Shown piece after piece: positions 11,148-19,259 of a stretch of DNA of 64,000 nucleotides. The translations under genes were made by a program, and so were the position numbers. Below the pieces are notes generated by a model. It saw only the letters and a list, made by a program, of their open reading frames with translations, ran no database searches and was not told the DNA's origin. Each line of letters starts with the position of its first letter. Position 1 is the first letter of the stretch. The stretch is from contig NZ_BCWR01000006.1 in the NCBI RefSeq assembly GCF_001592305.1, positions 1-64,000 on the forward strand, given 5' to 3'. The DNA comes from Hydrogenophaga taeniospiralis CCUG 15921 (GTDB taxonomy: Bacteria; Pseudomonadota; Gammaproteobacteria; Burkholderiales; Burkholderiaceae_C).

Positions 11148-11798
11148 TCAAACAAACGGCGGACTCAGACCTTCGTTGGCCAGGGCGCGCTGAACCGCTG
11201 GCCGCTCCAGCACGCGCTGCAGGTAGGGCCCCAGATGGGGCCGGTCGCGTGCCGGTGTGCTGGCGAAATTCCGCGTCCATCGGCACAGGGTGAACACATA
11301 CGGGTCCAGCGCGGTGTACGAGGTCCCCATGAACCAGGGCCCGGCGTGGCGCGCCAGCTCGGTGTCGAGCTGGTCCAGCAGGATGCGGATGCGGGCCTCG
11401 GCATGGATCTTGACCTGGGCCACGCCCGAGGCATTGCCGGCGTTGACCCAGCGGTCCGGATGGAAATACACCATCAGCGTGCTCTGCAGCGTGTTGGTCA
11501 GCCACATCAGCCACTTGTAGAAATGGGCGCGCTCGGCCGTGCCCAGCCCGGGCACCAGACCGGCCTCGGGGTGGGTGTCGCACAGATGCAGGCAGATGGC
11601 GGCGGTCTCGTAGAGCACCAGATCACCATCGGTCAGCACCGGGATCAGGCCATTGGGGTTGAGCCGGAGGTAGGCGGTCGTCTTCTGCGCGTCCTGCGTG
11701 CGGTCCACCAGCACCCGCTCGTAAGGCAGGCCCAGTTCTTCGAGCAGGATGTGCGGCACCATGCTGGCGGTGCTGGGGTAGTGGTACAGCTGGATCAT
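11148..11798 (-). CDS. Glutathione S-transferase family protein
   Basis: 216-residue two-domain GST. The N-terminal thioredoxin fold begins IQLYHYPSTASMVPHILLEELGLPYE, with a Ser/Tyr-rich active-site loop, and contains the cis-Pro segment NPNGLIPVLTDGD and the glutathione-binding LYETAAICLHL. The helical C-terminal domain follows. Close to beta/theta-like bacterial GSTs. It is last in a minus-strand group with a dienelactone hydrolase and an HCCA-isomerase-like protein (itself a GST relative), which suggests breakdown of an aromatic compound, but the substrate is unknown. Confidence 0.92.
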   Translation of the reverse strand: MIQLYHYPSTASMVPHILLEELGLPYERVLVDRTQDAQKTTAYLRLNPNGLIPVLTDGDLVLYETAAICLHLCDTHPEAGLVPGLGTAERAHFYKWLMWLTNTLQSTLMVYFHPDRWVNAGNASGVAQVKIHAEARIRILLDQLDTELARHAGPWFMGTSYTALDPYVFTLCRWTRNFASTPARDRPHLGPYLQRVLERPAVQRALANEGLSPPFV

Positions 11799-11800
11799 GG

Positions 11801-11881
11801 TCAGTTCTTCGGGGTGGATGCACCCAACAGATTGGCGGCATTGTCCCAGGCGATGCGGCGCGTCACATCCACGGCGTACAT
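11801..11881 (-). pseudogene. Possible 3' remnant of an amidohydrolase gene
   Basis: Between the dienelactone hydrolase stop and the GST start, one frame reads MYAVDVTRRIAWDNAANLLGASTPKN and then stops. The pattern R-I-x-x-D-N-A-A-x-L-L-G is the usual C-terminal tail of TIM-barrel amidohydrolase-2 (ACMSD-like) proteins. No upstream part of such a gene remains; the same bases upstream are the hydrolase gene in another frame. Only 26 codons support this, so it may be coincidence. Confidence 0.4.
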
Positions 11882-11885
11882 GGCG

Positions 11886-12569
11886 TCAGGCGAGGTGCTG
11901 GGCCAGGAAGGCGAGCGTGCGCTCTCGCGCGAGCTTCGCAGCCGGGGCGTTCCAGGCGCCGCGGTGGTCGCAGTTGAAGCCGTGGTTCGCGGCATAGACG
12001 TGCACCGCCACACCGGGCTGGAGCTTTTCGAAGGCGTGCACGCTGTCCAGCGGAATCCAGTGGTCCTGTTCGCCGAAGTGGGCCATCACCGGCACCCGGG
12101 GCTGGCGCGCCACCTCGGCCTCGGTGGTCATGCCGCCGCCGTAGTAAGGCACGGCGGCCGACAGGCCTTTGAGCGCGCTGGCCGCACGCCATGTCAACAG
12201 GCCGCCCCAGCAGTAGCCCACGATGCCGACCTTGCCCGCCTGCGCCGCGTGGTCAATGGCGGCCTGGATGTCGGACATCACGCCCGGCGCCGGCAGCGCT
12301 TCCACCGCGGCCTTGAGCGCCATGCCGGCCTGCATGTCGGCTTCGGCGTAGCCCATTTCCACACCAGCCTTCACGCGGTGGAAGGTCGAGGGCGCGACAA
12401 CGAAATAACCGTCGGCCGCGTAGCCATCGGCCACGGCGCGGATGTGCGCGTTGACGCCGAAGATTTCCTGCAACACGACAAGGCCGCCTCTGGGCTGGCC
12501 CGCGGGTTGCGCCACGTAGGCGGGAAAGGTGAAGCCGTCGGCGGCAGTGAGGTTGGTGAATTGCCCCAT
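11886..12569 (-). CDS. Dienelactone hydrolase family protein
   Basis: 227-residue cytoplasmic alpha/beta hydrolase. The nucleophile is Cys in GYCWGG, the hallmark of the dienelactone hydrolase family. The acid lies in FGEQDHWIP, and the catalytic His in YAANHGFNCDHRGAWN, also a family hallmark. In the model enzyme the reaction is hydrolysis of 4-carboxymethylenebut-2-en-4-olide (dienelactone) to maleylacetate; many relatives act on other lactones or esters. The start is fixed by AGGAG 6 bases before the ATG. It is flanked by the GST and HCCA isomerase-like genes on the same strand. Confidence 0.92.
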   Translation of the reverse strand: MGQFTNLTAADGFTFPAYVAQPAGQPRGGLVVLQEIFGVNAHIRAVADGYAADGYFVVAPSTFHRVKAGVEMGYAEADMQAGMALKAAVEALPAPGVMSDIQAAIDHAAQAGKVGIVGYCWGGLLTWRAASALKGLSAAVPYYGGGMTTEAEVARQPRVPVMAHFGEQDHWIPLDSVHAFEKLQPGVAVHVYAANHGFNCDHRGAWNAPAAKLARERTLAFLAQHLA

Positions 12570-12602
12570 GCAATGCTCCTGTGTCGAAGTTAAAAAAGGT
12601 GG

Positions 12603-13202
12603 TCAGGCGAGTAGCCGGCGTTCGACGAAATCGAGCCGGTCCTGGCCCCAGAAAACTTCGCCGTCGATGACGTAGCTTGGCGCACCGAACACCCCGGCGT
12701 CAATCGCCTGCGTGGTGTGAGCCGTGTACAAGGCCTTCACGCCGTCCTGCTGCGACTGCGCCAGGCGCTGCGGGTCCAGCCCACATTCGTCCAGCAGTTC
12801 GGCCAGCACGACGGCGTCGGCGATGTCGCGCTCCTGCGCCCACACCGCCCGGCCCACCGCGCCGGTCAGCCGCATCGCGGCGGCCTCACCGTCCTGCCCG
12901 GCCACCACCGTGATGAGCCAGCCCGCGGGATCGCCCGCCACCGGGAAGCAACGTGGCTGCGGGTTGAGCGGAATGCCCAGCGCCTCGCTGAAGCGGCGCA
13001 GTTCCACCAGGCGGTAGGCCTGGCGCTGGGGCGCCCGCTGCGGCAGCGGCAGACCGCCCGAGGCGGGGAACACCTGGCCGAAGTCCACCGGCAGCACGCG
13101 CACCTGGGTGTCGGTGCGCTGCAGCAGCTCGGCAAAGCGCTCGTGACCGAGGTACATCCAGGGGCTCTGGGGAGCGAAGTAGTAGTCGACGGTGCGACGC
13201 AT
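12603..13202 (-). CDS. 2-hydroxychromene-2-carboxylate isomerase-like (DsbA family, kappa-GST-like)
   Basis: 199 residues. It begins RTVDYYFAPQSPWMYLGHERF, where the S-P-W-x-Y-L-G segment is the glutathione-binding serine loop of HCCA isomerases, and ends with GVFGAPSYVIDGEVFWGQDRLDFVERRL, the diagnostic C-terminal segment of this family. Family members isomerise 2-hydroxychromene-2-carboxylate in naphthalene breakdown, but chromosomal copies are widespread and often of unknown substrate. AGGAG stands 6-7 bases before the ATG. It is first gene of the GST/hydrolase group and divergent from the SDR gene. Confidence 0.92.
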   Translation of the reverse strand: MRRTVDYYFAPQSPWMYLGHERFAELLQRTDTQVRVLPVDFGQVFPASGGLPLPQRAPQRQAYRLVELRRFSEALGIPLNPQPRCFPVAGDPAGWLITVVAGQDGEAAAMRLTGAVGRAVWAQERDIADAVVLAELLDECGLDPQRLAQSQQDGVKALYTAHTTQAIDAGVFGAPSYVIDGEVFWGQDRLDFVERRLLA

Positions 13203-13285
13203 GGAGGTCTCCTGACGCTGTTGTAATGGCGGACTGGGGAGCCGGTGTTGTAAGCGATGCCGGCGGCTTTTGCAGGAGACAGGTT

Positions 13286-14056
13286 ATGGGACAGGACGAC
13301 AACGCAAGGTATCCGAAGGTGTTGCTGGTGACGGGTGGTAGCCGAGGCATCGGTGCGGCCACCGCCCTGCTCGCCGCGCGCCAGGGCTGGGCCGTGGCGG
13401 TGAACTACACCGCCAACTCGCTCGCGGCCGACGAGGTGGTGCGCGCGATCCGCGCGGGCGGCGGCACGGCGATCACGGTGCAGGCCGATGTGGCCGACGA
13501 GGCGCAGGTGCTCAAGATGTTCGAGAAGGTGGACGCCAAGCTCGGACGGCTCACCGGGCTGGTGAACAACGCGGGCGTGGTGGACGTGACCGCGCGGGTG
13601 GATCAGATGAGCGCTGCGCGCTGGAAGCGCATGTTCGACATCAACGTGTTCGGCAGCTTCCTCTGCGCGCGCGAGGCGGTGCGCCGCATGAGCACGCGGC
13701 ACGGCGGCGAGGGCGGGTCGATCGTGAACGTGTCCAGTGCCGCGTCGCGCCTGGGTTCGCCGGGGCAGTACGTGGACTACGCGGCGGCCAAGGGCGCGGT
13801 CGACACCTTCACCATCGGCCTGGCCAAGGAGGTGGCGGCCGAAGGCGTGCGCGTCAACGCGGTGCGACCGGGCCTGATCGAGACACAGATCCACGCCTCG
13901 GGCGGACTGCCCAACCGCGTCAACGAGCTCAAACACCAGGTGCCCATGCAGCGCGGCGGCACGGCCGAGGAAGTGGCGCAAGCCATCGTCTGGCTGCTGT
14001 CGGACGCGGCGAGCTACACCACCATGAGCCTGCTCGACGTGTCTGGCGGCCGCTAG
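13286..14056 (+). CDS. Short-chain dehydrogenase/reductase (SDR)
   Basis: 256-residue classical SDR. The Rossmann motif TGGSRGIG lies near the N-terminus, NNAG in GLVNNAGVVD, the catalytic Ser in NVSSAASRLG, and Y-x3-K in YVDYAAAKGAV, so it should be an active NAD(P)-dependent oxidoreductase. It ends VSGGR, as in FabG- and glucose-dehydrogenase-like proteins. I start at ATG 13286 because AGGAGA stands 6 bases upstream; the upstream frame adds 20 residues without similarity. The substrate is not predictable. Confidence 0.92.
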   Translation: MGQDDNARYPKVLLVTGGSRGIGAATALLAARQGWAVAVNYTANSLAADEVVRAIRAGGGTAITVQADVADEAQVLKMFEKVDAKLGRLTGLVNNAGVVDVTARVDQMSAARWKRMFDINVFGSFLCAREAVRRMSTRHGGEGGSIVNVSSAASRLGSPGQYVDYAAAKGAVDTFTIGLAKEVAAEGVRVNAVRPGLIETQIHASGGLPNRVNELKHQVPMQRGGTAEEVAQAIVWLLSDAASYTTMSLLDVSGGR

Positions 14057-14136
14057 CCACAACCGCTGCGCACGAATGCCCCCTGAAATCCGCTGATGCG
14101 GTGTGGGCGCCCCGTTCCTGCCCCACAATGCCGCCC

Positions 14137-14757
14137 ATGGATTTCAAGCCCCTCATCACCCTGCTCGCCATCGTCAACCCGCTGGCGATCGTGCCCTTTT
14201 TCATCCACTACACGCAAGGCTTCAGCGGCCAGCAGCGCCGGCGCACCATCCTGATCTCGTCGATCAGCGCTTTCGCGGTCATCGCCACCTGCGCCATCAT
14301 CGGCCTGCAGATCCTGGAGTTTTTCAGCATCTCGCTGGCGAGCTTCCAGGTGGGCGGCGGCATGCTGCTGCTGACCTCGGCGCTGTCGATGCTGAACGCG
14401 CAACCGGCCGAAGCCAAGACCACCCAGGGCGAGGTGGACGACGCCTCGGCGCGCGCCTCCATCGCCGTGGTGCCGCTCACCATCCCGCTGCTCACCGGCC
14501 CAGCCACCATGTCCACCGTGGTGATCTACGCCGACCAGGCCAAGACCTTCTTCCAGCACGCCGCGCTGGTGGGCTACGGCGTGGTGGTGGCGCTGGCCAC
14601 CGCCGTGTGTTTCTCGCTCGCCAAGCCGATCGCGCGCCTGATGGGCCAGACCGGCATCAACGTCATGACCCGGCTGATGGGCCTGATCCTGGCCGCGCTG
14701 TCGGTGGAGGTGATGGCCGCTGGCCTGACCAAGCTGTTCCCAGCCCTGGGCGGTTGA
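14137..14757 (+). CDS. MarC family integral membrane protein
   Basis: 206-residue inner-membrane protein with six hydrophobic segments. It starts MDFKPLITLLAIVNPLAIVPFF, where the N-P-L/I-G-A-like helix is characteristic, and contains VPLTIPLLTGPATMSTVVIY, the MarC signature with TGP. The family (E. coli MarC, YchE, YhgN) has no firmly established transport substrate; the old link to multidrug resistance has not held up. I use ATG 14137 in place of the upstream GTG at 14101. Downstream lie decayed gene fragments. Confidence 0.93.
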   Translation: MDFKPLITLLAIVNPLAIVPFFIHYTQGFSGQQRRRTILISSISAFAVIATCAIIGLQILEFFSISLASFQVGGGMLLLTSALSMLNAQPAEAKTTQGEVDDASARASIAVVPLTIPLLTGPATMSTVVIYADQAKTFFQHAALVGYGVVVALATAVCFSLAKPIARLMGQTGINVMTRLMGLILAALSVEVMAAGLTKLFPALGG

Positions 14758-14759
14758 AG

Positions 14760-15077
14760 GTCGAACCCGAGCTCGGGCTGCGCCGGCACACCGCGCTCGA
14801 CGCGCGGCAGGCGCCCGTCGACCGCCACACCTTGGCCGCCACCGTGGACGGCGCGTTCGCCTGCCTCGAAGCCGTGCACACGACCTGGACCGGCTACCGC
14901 TTCAACCTGGCACAGAACACCGCCGACAACTCGTCCGCCGGCCAAGTCGTCGTCGGACCGCGCCTGCCCGTGACCGACCTGATGGCGCTCGATGCCGTAG
15001 TGGTGCGCCTGCACGACGGCAGCCGCACGTTGGGCCACGCCCTGGACGCGGTGGCGCGGCTGGCGCGGGAGCTGGCT
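14760..15077 (+). pseudogene. Fragment of a FAH-superfamily 2-keto-4-pentenoate hydratase-like gene
   Basis: Directly after marC an open frame reads VEPELGLRRHTALDARQ and later LEAVHTTWTGYRF, NTADNSSAGQVVVGP and LMALDAVVVRLHDG. The order and spacing fit the middle of 2-keto-4-pentenoate hydratase-like proteins: V-E-P-E metal site, then E-x-V-H-x-x-W, then A-D-x-x-x-x-G-x-x-V-x-G. The N-terminal third and the C-terminal end are missing, there is no start codon in a sensible place, and the frame runs on into an inverted hpaI fragment. I regard it as a dead gene piece. Confidence 0.55.
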
Positions 15078-15210
15078 GCCACGAACAGCGCGCCCACGTC
15101 AAGTTACTGCTGCGCCAACGCCAGGTCGGTCGAGAGGATGCCGGCAGCCTTGCAGGCGGCGCGCACGGTGGCGATCCTGTCTAGGATCACCTTCTGACCT
15201 CGGCTGACCG
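15078..15210 (-). pseudogene. Truncated duplicate of the 3' part of hpaI
   Basis: About 133 bp that align base for base with 15914-16046 inside the intact hpaI gene 0.8 kb away, at roughly 83 percent identity by eye and in the same orientation. Read in the minus frame it gives VILDRIATVRAACKAAGILS, but the codon equivalent to Tyr after ALAQQ has become TAA, so it cannot be translated through. It abuts the hydratase-like fragment of the opposite strand at 15077/15078. Confidence 0.75.
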
Positions 15211-15238
15211 GATGGCTGCACAAAACCCTTCCCCAAAT

Positions 15239-15258
15239 AACTGTATGAATGTACAGTT
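15239..15258. promoter_or_regulatory. LexA (SOS) box
   Basis: AACTGTATGAATGTACAGTT: seven-base inverted arms AACTGTA / TACAGTT, containing CTGT-N8-ACAG, the canonical LexA operator of gamma- and betaproteobacteria. It is 44 bases upstream of the VOC-protein start at 15303 and downstream of the decayed fragments. The motif is seen directly; control by LexA is inferred. Confidence 0.6.
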
Positions 15259-15302
15259 TTGTGGTGCCATCTTGCACTCCAAACCCACTCAAGGACCCCA
15301 CC

Positions 15303-15716
15303 ATGCTGGACCACATGACTTTTCGCGTGACGGACATTGCCAAGGCCAAGGCCTTCTACAGCGCAGCCCTGGCGCCGCTGGGCTACAGCGTCTGCTTTGA
15401 AGGAAACTACGGCTCGAACATCCTCGGTCTGGCCTACCCGGACGCCGCCGAGCCCGACGGCAAGAAGGCCGACGTCTGGTTCATCGACGGGCCTTCGCCG
15501 TACGGCGGGCCCCCGGCCACATCGGGCTGCCATCTGGCGTGGCGCGCATCCAGCCGCGCGCAGGTGGACGCCTTCTACAAGGCGGCGATGGCCGCCGGCG
15601 GCAAGGACAACGGCGCGCCCGGCCTGCGCCCGGACTACCACCCCAACTACTACGGCGCCTTCGTGATCGACCCTGAGGGCAACAACGTCGAAGCCGTCTG
15701 CCACCTGCCCGAGTGA
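15303..15716 (+). CDS. VOC family protein (glyoxalase/bleomycin-resistance fold)
   Basis: 137-residue vicinal-oxygen-chelate protein. It begins MLDHMTFRVTDIAKAKAFYSAAL, with a metal-ligand His in the first strand; the central GCHLAWRASSRAQVDAFYKAA starts the second beta-alpha-beta-beta-beta module; and YYGAFVIDPEGNNVEAVCH carries the last metal-ligand Glu. All are typical of single-chain lactoylglutathione lyase relatives of unknown substrate. I start at 15303; the upstream frame overlaps the LexA box. This box makes damage-inducible expression possible, unusual for the family. Confidence 0.9.
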   Translation: MLDHMTFRVTDIAKAKAFYSAALAPLGYSVCFEGNYGSNILGLAYPDAAEPDGKKADVWFIDGPSPYGGPPATSGCHLAWRASSRAQVDAFYKAAMAAGGKDNGAPGLRPDYHPNYYGAFVIDPEGNNVEAVCHLPE

Positions 15717-15807
15717 GCGGCCAGAAAAAATCTTCAGTCGCCCGACTTTTTCTTCAGAAACCGGGTTTTCGGAGATTTTTTCTTCAGATTTGGCGCCCTG
15801 CCGTCGC

Positions 15808-16617
15808 TCAGTACCCGCCCGAAGGCGACGCCGGCGCCTTGGAAGCACCCGCACTGAACCGCTGCACCAAGCCACTTGCCGCCTTCACCAGCAGCGTGGT
15901 GTCCAGCCCCACCGCCACGAACAGCGCGCCCGCGTCGAGGTACTGCTGCGCCAGCGCCGGGTCGGTGGCGAGGATGCCGGCGGCCTTGCCGGCAGCTCGC
16001 ACGGTGGCGATGCCGTCGAGGATCACCTTCTGCACATCGGGGTGGCCGGGCTGGCCGCGGTGGCCCATGCTGGCCGAGAGATCGGCTGGACCGAAGAACA
16101 CGCCGTCCACGCCCTCGGTTTCGGCGATGGCCTGGAGGTTCTTGATCGCTTCCACCGTCTCGGCCTGCACCAGCAAACACATCTGGCCGTTGGCCTGGTT
16201 CAGGTAGTCGTCGACCTGGTTCCAGCGCGAGGCGCGCGCGAGCGCTGCACCCATGCCGCGGATGCCTTCGGGGGCGTAGCGCATGGCCTTGACCATCAGC
16301 GCCGCCTGCTCGGCCGTGTCCACCATGGGAATCAGCAGCGTCTGCGCGCCCACGTCGAGGTACTGCTTGACCAGGGCCACGTTCGCCTCGACGGCGCGCA
16401 CCACCGGGTGGGTGGCGCTGTAGGGCGCGACGGCGCGCAGCTGGTCGAGCACGGTGCGCGGATCGTTCGGCGCGTGTTCGCCGTCGAGCAGCAGCCAGTC
16501 GAAGCCGCAGCCGGCCAGGGCCTCGGCCACATCGGGCGAGGCGAAGCCGACCCAGCAGCCGATCTGGGGCTGGCCGGCTTTCAGTGCGTCGCGGAAGGTG
16601 TTCTGGGGGATCTTCAT
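15808..16617 (-). CDS. hpaI: 4-hydroxy-2-oxoheptanedioate aldolase
   Basis: 269-residue class II (metal-dependent) HpcH/HpaI aldolase that splits 4-hydroxy-2-oxoheptane-1,7-dioate into pyruvate and succinic semialdehyde, the last step of homoprotocatechuate breakdown. Diagnostic segments are [12 protein letters not shown] (catalytic His), [21 protein letters not shown] (metal Glu) and [14 protein letters not shown] (metal Asp). It is the last gene of the hpa operon and overlaps the PanE-like gene by ATGA. A 133-bp piece of it is duplicated and decayed at 15078-15210. The C-terminal tail [15 protein letters not shown] is loose and poorly conserved. Confidence 0.95.
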   Translation of the reverse strand: MKIPQNTFRDALKAGQPQIGCWVGFASPDVAEALAGCGFDWLLLDGEHAPNDPRTVLDQLRAVAPYSATHPVVRAVEANVALVKQYLDVGAQTLLIPMVDTAEQAALMVKAMRYAPEGIRGMGAALARASRWNQVDDYLNQANGQMCLLVQAETVEAIKNLQAIAETEGVDGVFFGPADLSASMGHRGQPGHPDVQKVILDGIATVRAAGKAAGILATDPALAQQYLDAGALFVAVGLDTTLLVKAASGLVQRFSAGASKAPASPSGGY

Positions 16618-17636
16618 GGGTTGTTCGGGTAAAGGTTTTTCATCTGCCCCATGAGCCGGGTGAGGCCCATGAGCGCGTCCATGTTCGGCGTGGCTTCGCC
16701 CAGGTGCTGGCCGATCTCGCGCACCGCGCCCACCAGGGCGTCGAGCTCGATGGGGCGGCCGGCCTCCACGTCCTGCAGCATCGAGGTCTTGAACGAGCCC
16801 ATCTTGCGCGTGACGGCGTGGCGGTCTTCGGGCTGCTGGTCGATGGGGATGCCGATGCGCGCGCCGATGGCCTGCGCCTCGCGCATGACGGCGCTGCAGA
16901 AGCCGCGCACGAGCTCGTCGTCGAGGATGCGGTCGCAGGGCGCGCCGGTGATGGCCGAGACCGGGTTCATGGTCATGTTGCCCCAGAGCTTGAACCAGAT
17001 GTCGCGCTGGATGCGTTCGGTCACCGTGACGCCGAAGCCGGCCGCGCCCAGCAGCTCGGCCACGGCCTGCACGCGCGGGGTCACGCCGCCGGCCGGCTCG
17101 CCAATGATGAGCTGGTTGTTCTTGATGCGTTCGATGCGCGCGAGCTGCGGCGCGGCGGCGCTGGCGTGCACCACACAGCCGATGACCTGTGATGTGGGAA
17201 TCTGCGCGGCCGTCACGCCGCCCGGGTCCACGGTCTGCAGTTGCAGGCCCGCGGCTTCACCGGGCAGACCGTCGAAGAACCACCAGGGCACGCCGTTCAT
17301 GGCCACCAGCACCACCGTGTGCGGTCCCATGAGCGCGCGCACGGCAGGCGCGACCACGGGCATGGCCGGGCCCTTGACCGAGACGATCACCAGGTCCTGC
17401 ACACCGAGGCTGGCCGGGTCGTCGCTGGCGTTGACCGCGACGCGGTGTTCGGCGCCCTCGGCGTCGACCCAGGTCAGGCCCTGCTGGCGCAGGGTGCGCA
17501 GCGTGTCGCCGCGCGCCACGGCGGAGAGCTGGATCTGGCCGGCCGGCAGGCGCGAACCCAGCCAGCCCGCGAACAGGCCGCCGATGGCGCCGACGCCGAC
17601 GATGGTGATCTTCTGGAACACAGAGGTTTGATTCAT
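16614..17636 (-). CDS. Ketopantoate reductase (PanE/ApbA) family protein
   Basis: 340-residue NADPH-dependent dehydrogenase. The nucleotide-binding motif [11 protein letters not shown] is near the N-terminus, the central IIGEPAGG (in [14 protein letters not shown]) is a family signature, and [16 protein letters not shown] carries the conserved catalytic Lys. True pantothenate-pathway PanE is about 300 residues; this one is longer and is locked into the hpa operon by 4-base ATGA overlaps at both ends, so reduction of a 2-oxo acid from aromatic catabolism is as likely as ketopantoate reduction. The substrate is inferred only. Confidence 0.88.
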   Translation of the reverse strand: MNQTSVFQKITIVGVGAIGGLFAGWLGSRLPAGQIQLSAVARGDTLRTLRQQGLTWVDAEGAEHRVAVNASDDPASLGVQDLVIVSVKGPAMPVVAPAVRALMGPHTVVLVAMNGVPWWFFDGLPGEAAGLQLQTVDPGGVTAAQIPTSQVIGCVVHASAAAPQLARIERIKNNQLIIGEPAGGVTPRVQAVAELLGAAGFGVTVTERIQRDIWFKLWGNMTMNPVSAITGAPCDRILDDELVRGFCSAVMREAQAIGARIGIPIDQQPEDRHAVTRKMGSFKTSMLQDVEAGRPIELDALVGAVREIGQHLGEATPNMDALMGLTRLMGQMKNLYPNNP

Positions 17637-18394
17637 GCGCGGTACCCTGGGTCGATGCGGTCGATCAGGCGCTGCATGGCGGCGAAGGAGTCTTCACCGG
17701 CGCCGTATTTCGGATTGAAGTTCAGCGAGTCTCGCACGCAGCTTTCCAGCACCGGCACCGGGATCTGGCGCATCGTTCCCAGCGCCGCCGAGGCCACCTG
17801 GACCTCGCAGGCGCGCTGCAGCAGCCACAGTAGGTTGAAGGCTTGAGGCAACGTGTGGCCGATGACGACAGGGCCGTGGTTGCGCAGCAGCAGCACGCGC
17901 TTGCCACCAGCCGAGGCGAGGATGCGCGCGCCCTCTTCGCGGTGCACGGTGATGCCTTCGAAGTCGTGGTACGCCACCTGGCCGTGCAGCTGCGCGGCGT
18001 AGAAGTTGGTGTAGCTCAGGCCTTCTTCGCTGCAGCACACGGCCATGGTCGGCGTGGTGTGCACGTGCATCACGCAGTGCGCGTCGGGCAGCGTGGCGTG
18101 GATCGCGCCGTGGAAGGTGAAGCCGGCCGGGTTGATCGGCCAGTCGTCGTTGCCGATGATGTTCCCGTCCACATCGACCTTGACCAGGTTGGACGCGGTG
18201 ACCTCGGTGTAGTGCAGGCCGAAGGGGTTGATGAGGAAGTGGTCGTCCGGCCCCGGCACGCGCAGCGAGATGTGGTTGTAGATGAGCTCGGCCCAGCCCA
18301 GGTGGGCAAAGATGCGGTAGCAGGCGGCGAGCTGCACGCGCGCCTGCCATTCGGCGTCGCTGAAGCGTGCGGGTCTGAGGAAGGCGTCGGCCAT
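17633..18394 (-). CDS. Class II aldolase/adducin domain protein
   Basis: 253-residue zinc-dependent aldolase-fold protein. Metal ligands are visible as HVHTTPTMAV (two His) and LLLRNHGPVVIGHT (third His); EVTASNLVKVDVDGN is the family's substrate-binding region. Such genes are usually annotated as aldolases or epimerases of unknown substrate. A strong AAGGAG stands 7 bases before the ATG, next to an alternating TA/TG tract at 18408-18426. It sits between hpaH and the PanE-like gene, in the middle of the operon where the enteric hpa cluster has nothing. Confidence 0.88.
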   Translation of the reverse strand: MADAFLRPARFSDAEWQARVQLAACYRIFAHLGWAELIYNHISLRVPGPDDHFLINPFGLHYTEVTASNLVKVDVDGNIIGNDDWPINPAGFTFHGAIHATLPDAHCVMHVHTTPTMAVCCSEEGLSYTNFYAAQLHGQVAYHDFEGITVHREEGARILASAGGKRVLLLRNHGPVVIGHTLPQAFNLLWLLQRACEVQVASAALGTMRQIPVPVLESCVRDSLNFNPKYGAGEDSFAAMQRLIDRIDPGYRA

Positions 18395-18407
18395 GGGGGG
18401 CTCCTTC

Positions 18408-18426
18408 TATATATATATGTGTGTGC
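18408..18426. repeat. Alternating purine-pyrimidine tract (TA)n(TG)n
   Basis: Nineteen bases of strict pyrimidine-purine alternation, TATATATATATGTGTGTGC, in the 34-base gap between hpaH and the class II aldolase gene and 7 bases upstream of the latter's AAGGAG. Unlike anything else in this GC-rich operon. Simple-sequence slippage or local unwinding are possible consequences. Confidence 0.7.
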
Positions 18427-18428
18427 GG

Positions 18429-19256
18429 TCAGACGAAGCGGAAGCGCAGGCAACCGAGGGGGCCGTAGTCCGCCTCGAACAGGTCGCCCGCCCTGGCCGC
18501 GACGGGCCGCGTGAAGCTGCCGGCCAGCACGATCTCGCCGGCCTGCAGCGTCTCGCCCCAGGGCGCGAGCTTGTTGGCCAGCCAGGCGATGCCGATGGCC
18601 GGGTCGCCCTGCACGCCGGCCGCCAGGCCGGTCTCTTCGACCGCGCCGTTCTGCCGCAGGATGGCGCCGCACCAGGGGCGGTTAGTACTGCGCGGGTCGG
18701 CGCGGAAAGCGGGATCGCCCTCGCCGATCACGATGCCGGCGTTGGCCGCGTTGTCGCTGATGGTGTCGTAGACCTTGCGCATCACCTTGGTGTGGCGGTC
18801 GAACTGCTCGATGCGCGCGTCGATGATCTCGATGGCGGGCGTGATGTAGTCGGTGGCGGCGAGCACGTCGTCGACCGTCACGTTCGGCCCGGCCAGCGGC
18901 GCCTTGAGCACGAAGGCCAGCTCGACCTCGACGCGCGGGGCGATGAAGTTCTCGACTGGAATCTCCAGCACCTCGCCAGCCTGGGCGACGTAGAGCATGT
19001 CGTCGAGCAGGGTGCCGTAGTCGGGCTCGTCGATCTGGCTGCTGATCTGCATGGCGCGGCTGGTCAGGCCGATCTTGTGGCCGATGACTTTTTTACCGGC
19101 AGCTTTCTCCAGCTCGACCCAGGCGCGGCCGATGCGGTAGCCGTCTTCGACGGTCATGCCGGGGTGGCGCTTGGAGAAGTGCTCGACCTGGGTGCGGGTC
19201 TGCTGGGACTGCTGCAGCTCGGCGGCAAGCTGCTGAACGAGGGCGTCGTCGAACAT
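18429..19256 (-). CDS. hpaH: 2-oxo-hept-4-ene-1,7-dioate hydratase
   Basis: 275 residues, FAH-superfamily hydratase that adds water to 2-oxohept-4-ene-1,7-dioate (also called the 3-ene acid) to give 4-hydroxy-2-oxoheptanedioate. The match is full-length: [35 protein letters not shown] with the metal-binding E-x-[18 protein letters not shown] and [12 protein letters not shown] are all HpaH signatures. The downstream partner HpaI acts on its product, and the two enzymes are encoded in the same operon. It begins 3 bases after the hpaF stop. Confidence 0.95.
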   Translation of the reverse strand: MFDDALVQQLAAELQQSQQTRTQVEHFSKRHPGMTVEDGYRIGRAWVELEKAAGKKVIGHKIGLTSRAMQISSQIDEPDYGTLLDDMLYVAQAGEVLEIPVENFIAPRVEVELAFVLKAPLAGPNVTVDDVLAATDYITPAIEIIDARIEQFDRHTKVMRKVYDTISDNAANAGIVIGEGDPAFRADPRSTNRPWCGAILRQNGAVEETGLAAGVQGDPAIGIAWLANKLAPWGETLQAGEIVLAGSFTRPVAARAGDLFEADYGPLGCLRFRFV

Positions 19257-19259
19257 GGT

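Noticed and set aside
10027-11583. 518-codon minus-strand open frame across corA
   Set aside because: Antisense to corA; His/Arg/Pro-rich shadow sequence.
15728-15790. Repeated TCTTCAG units after the VOC gene as a small CRISPR-like array
   Set aside because: Three units of seven bases with irregular spacing and no cas genes; just local simple repetition.
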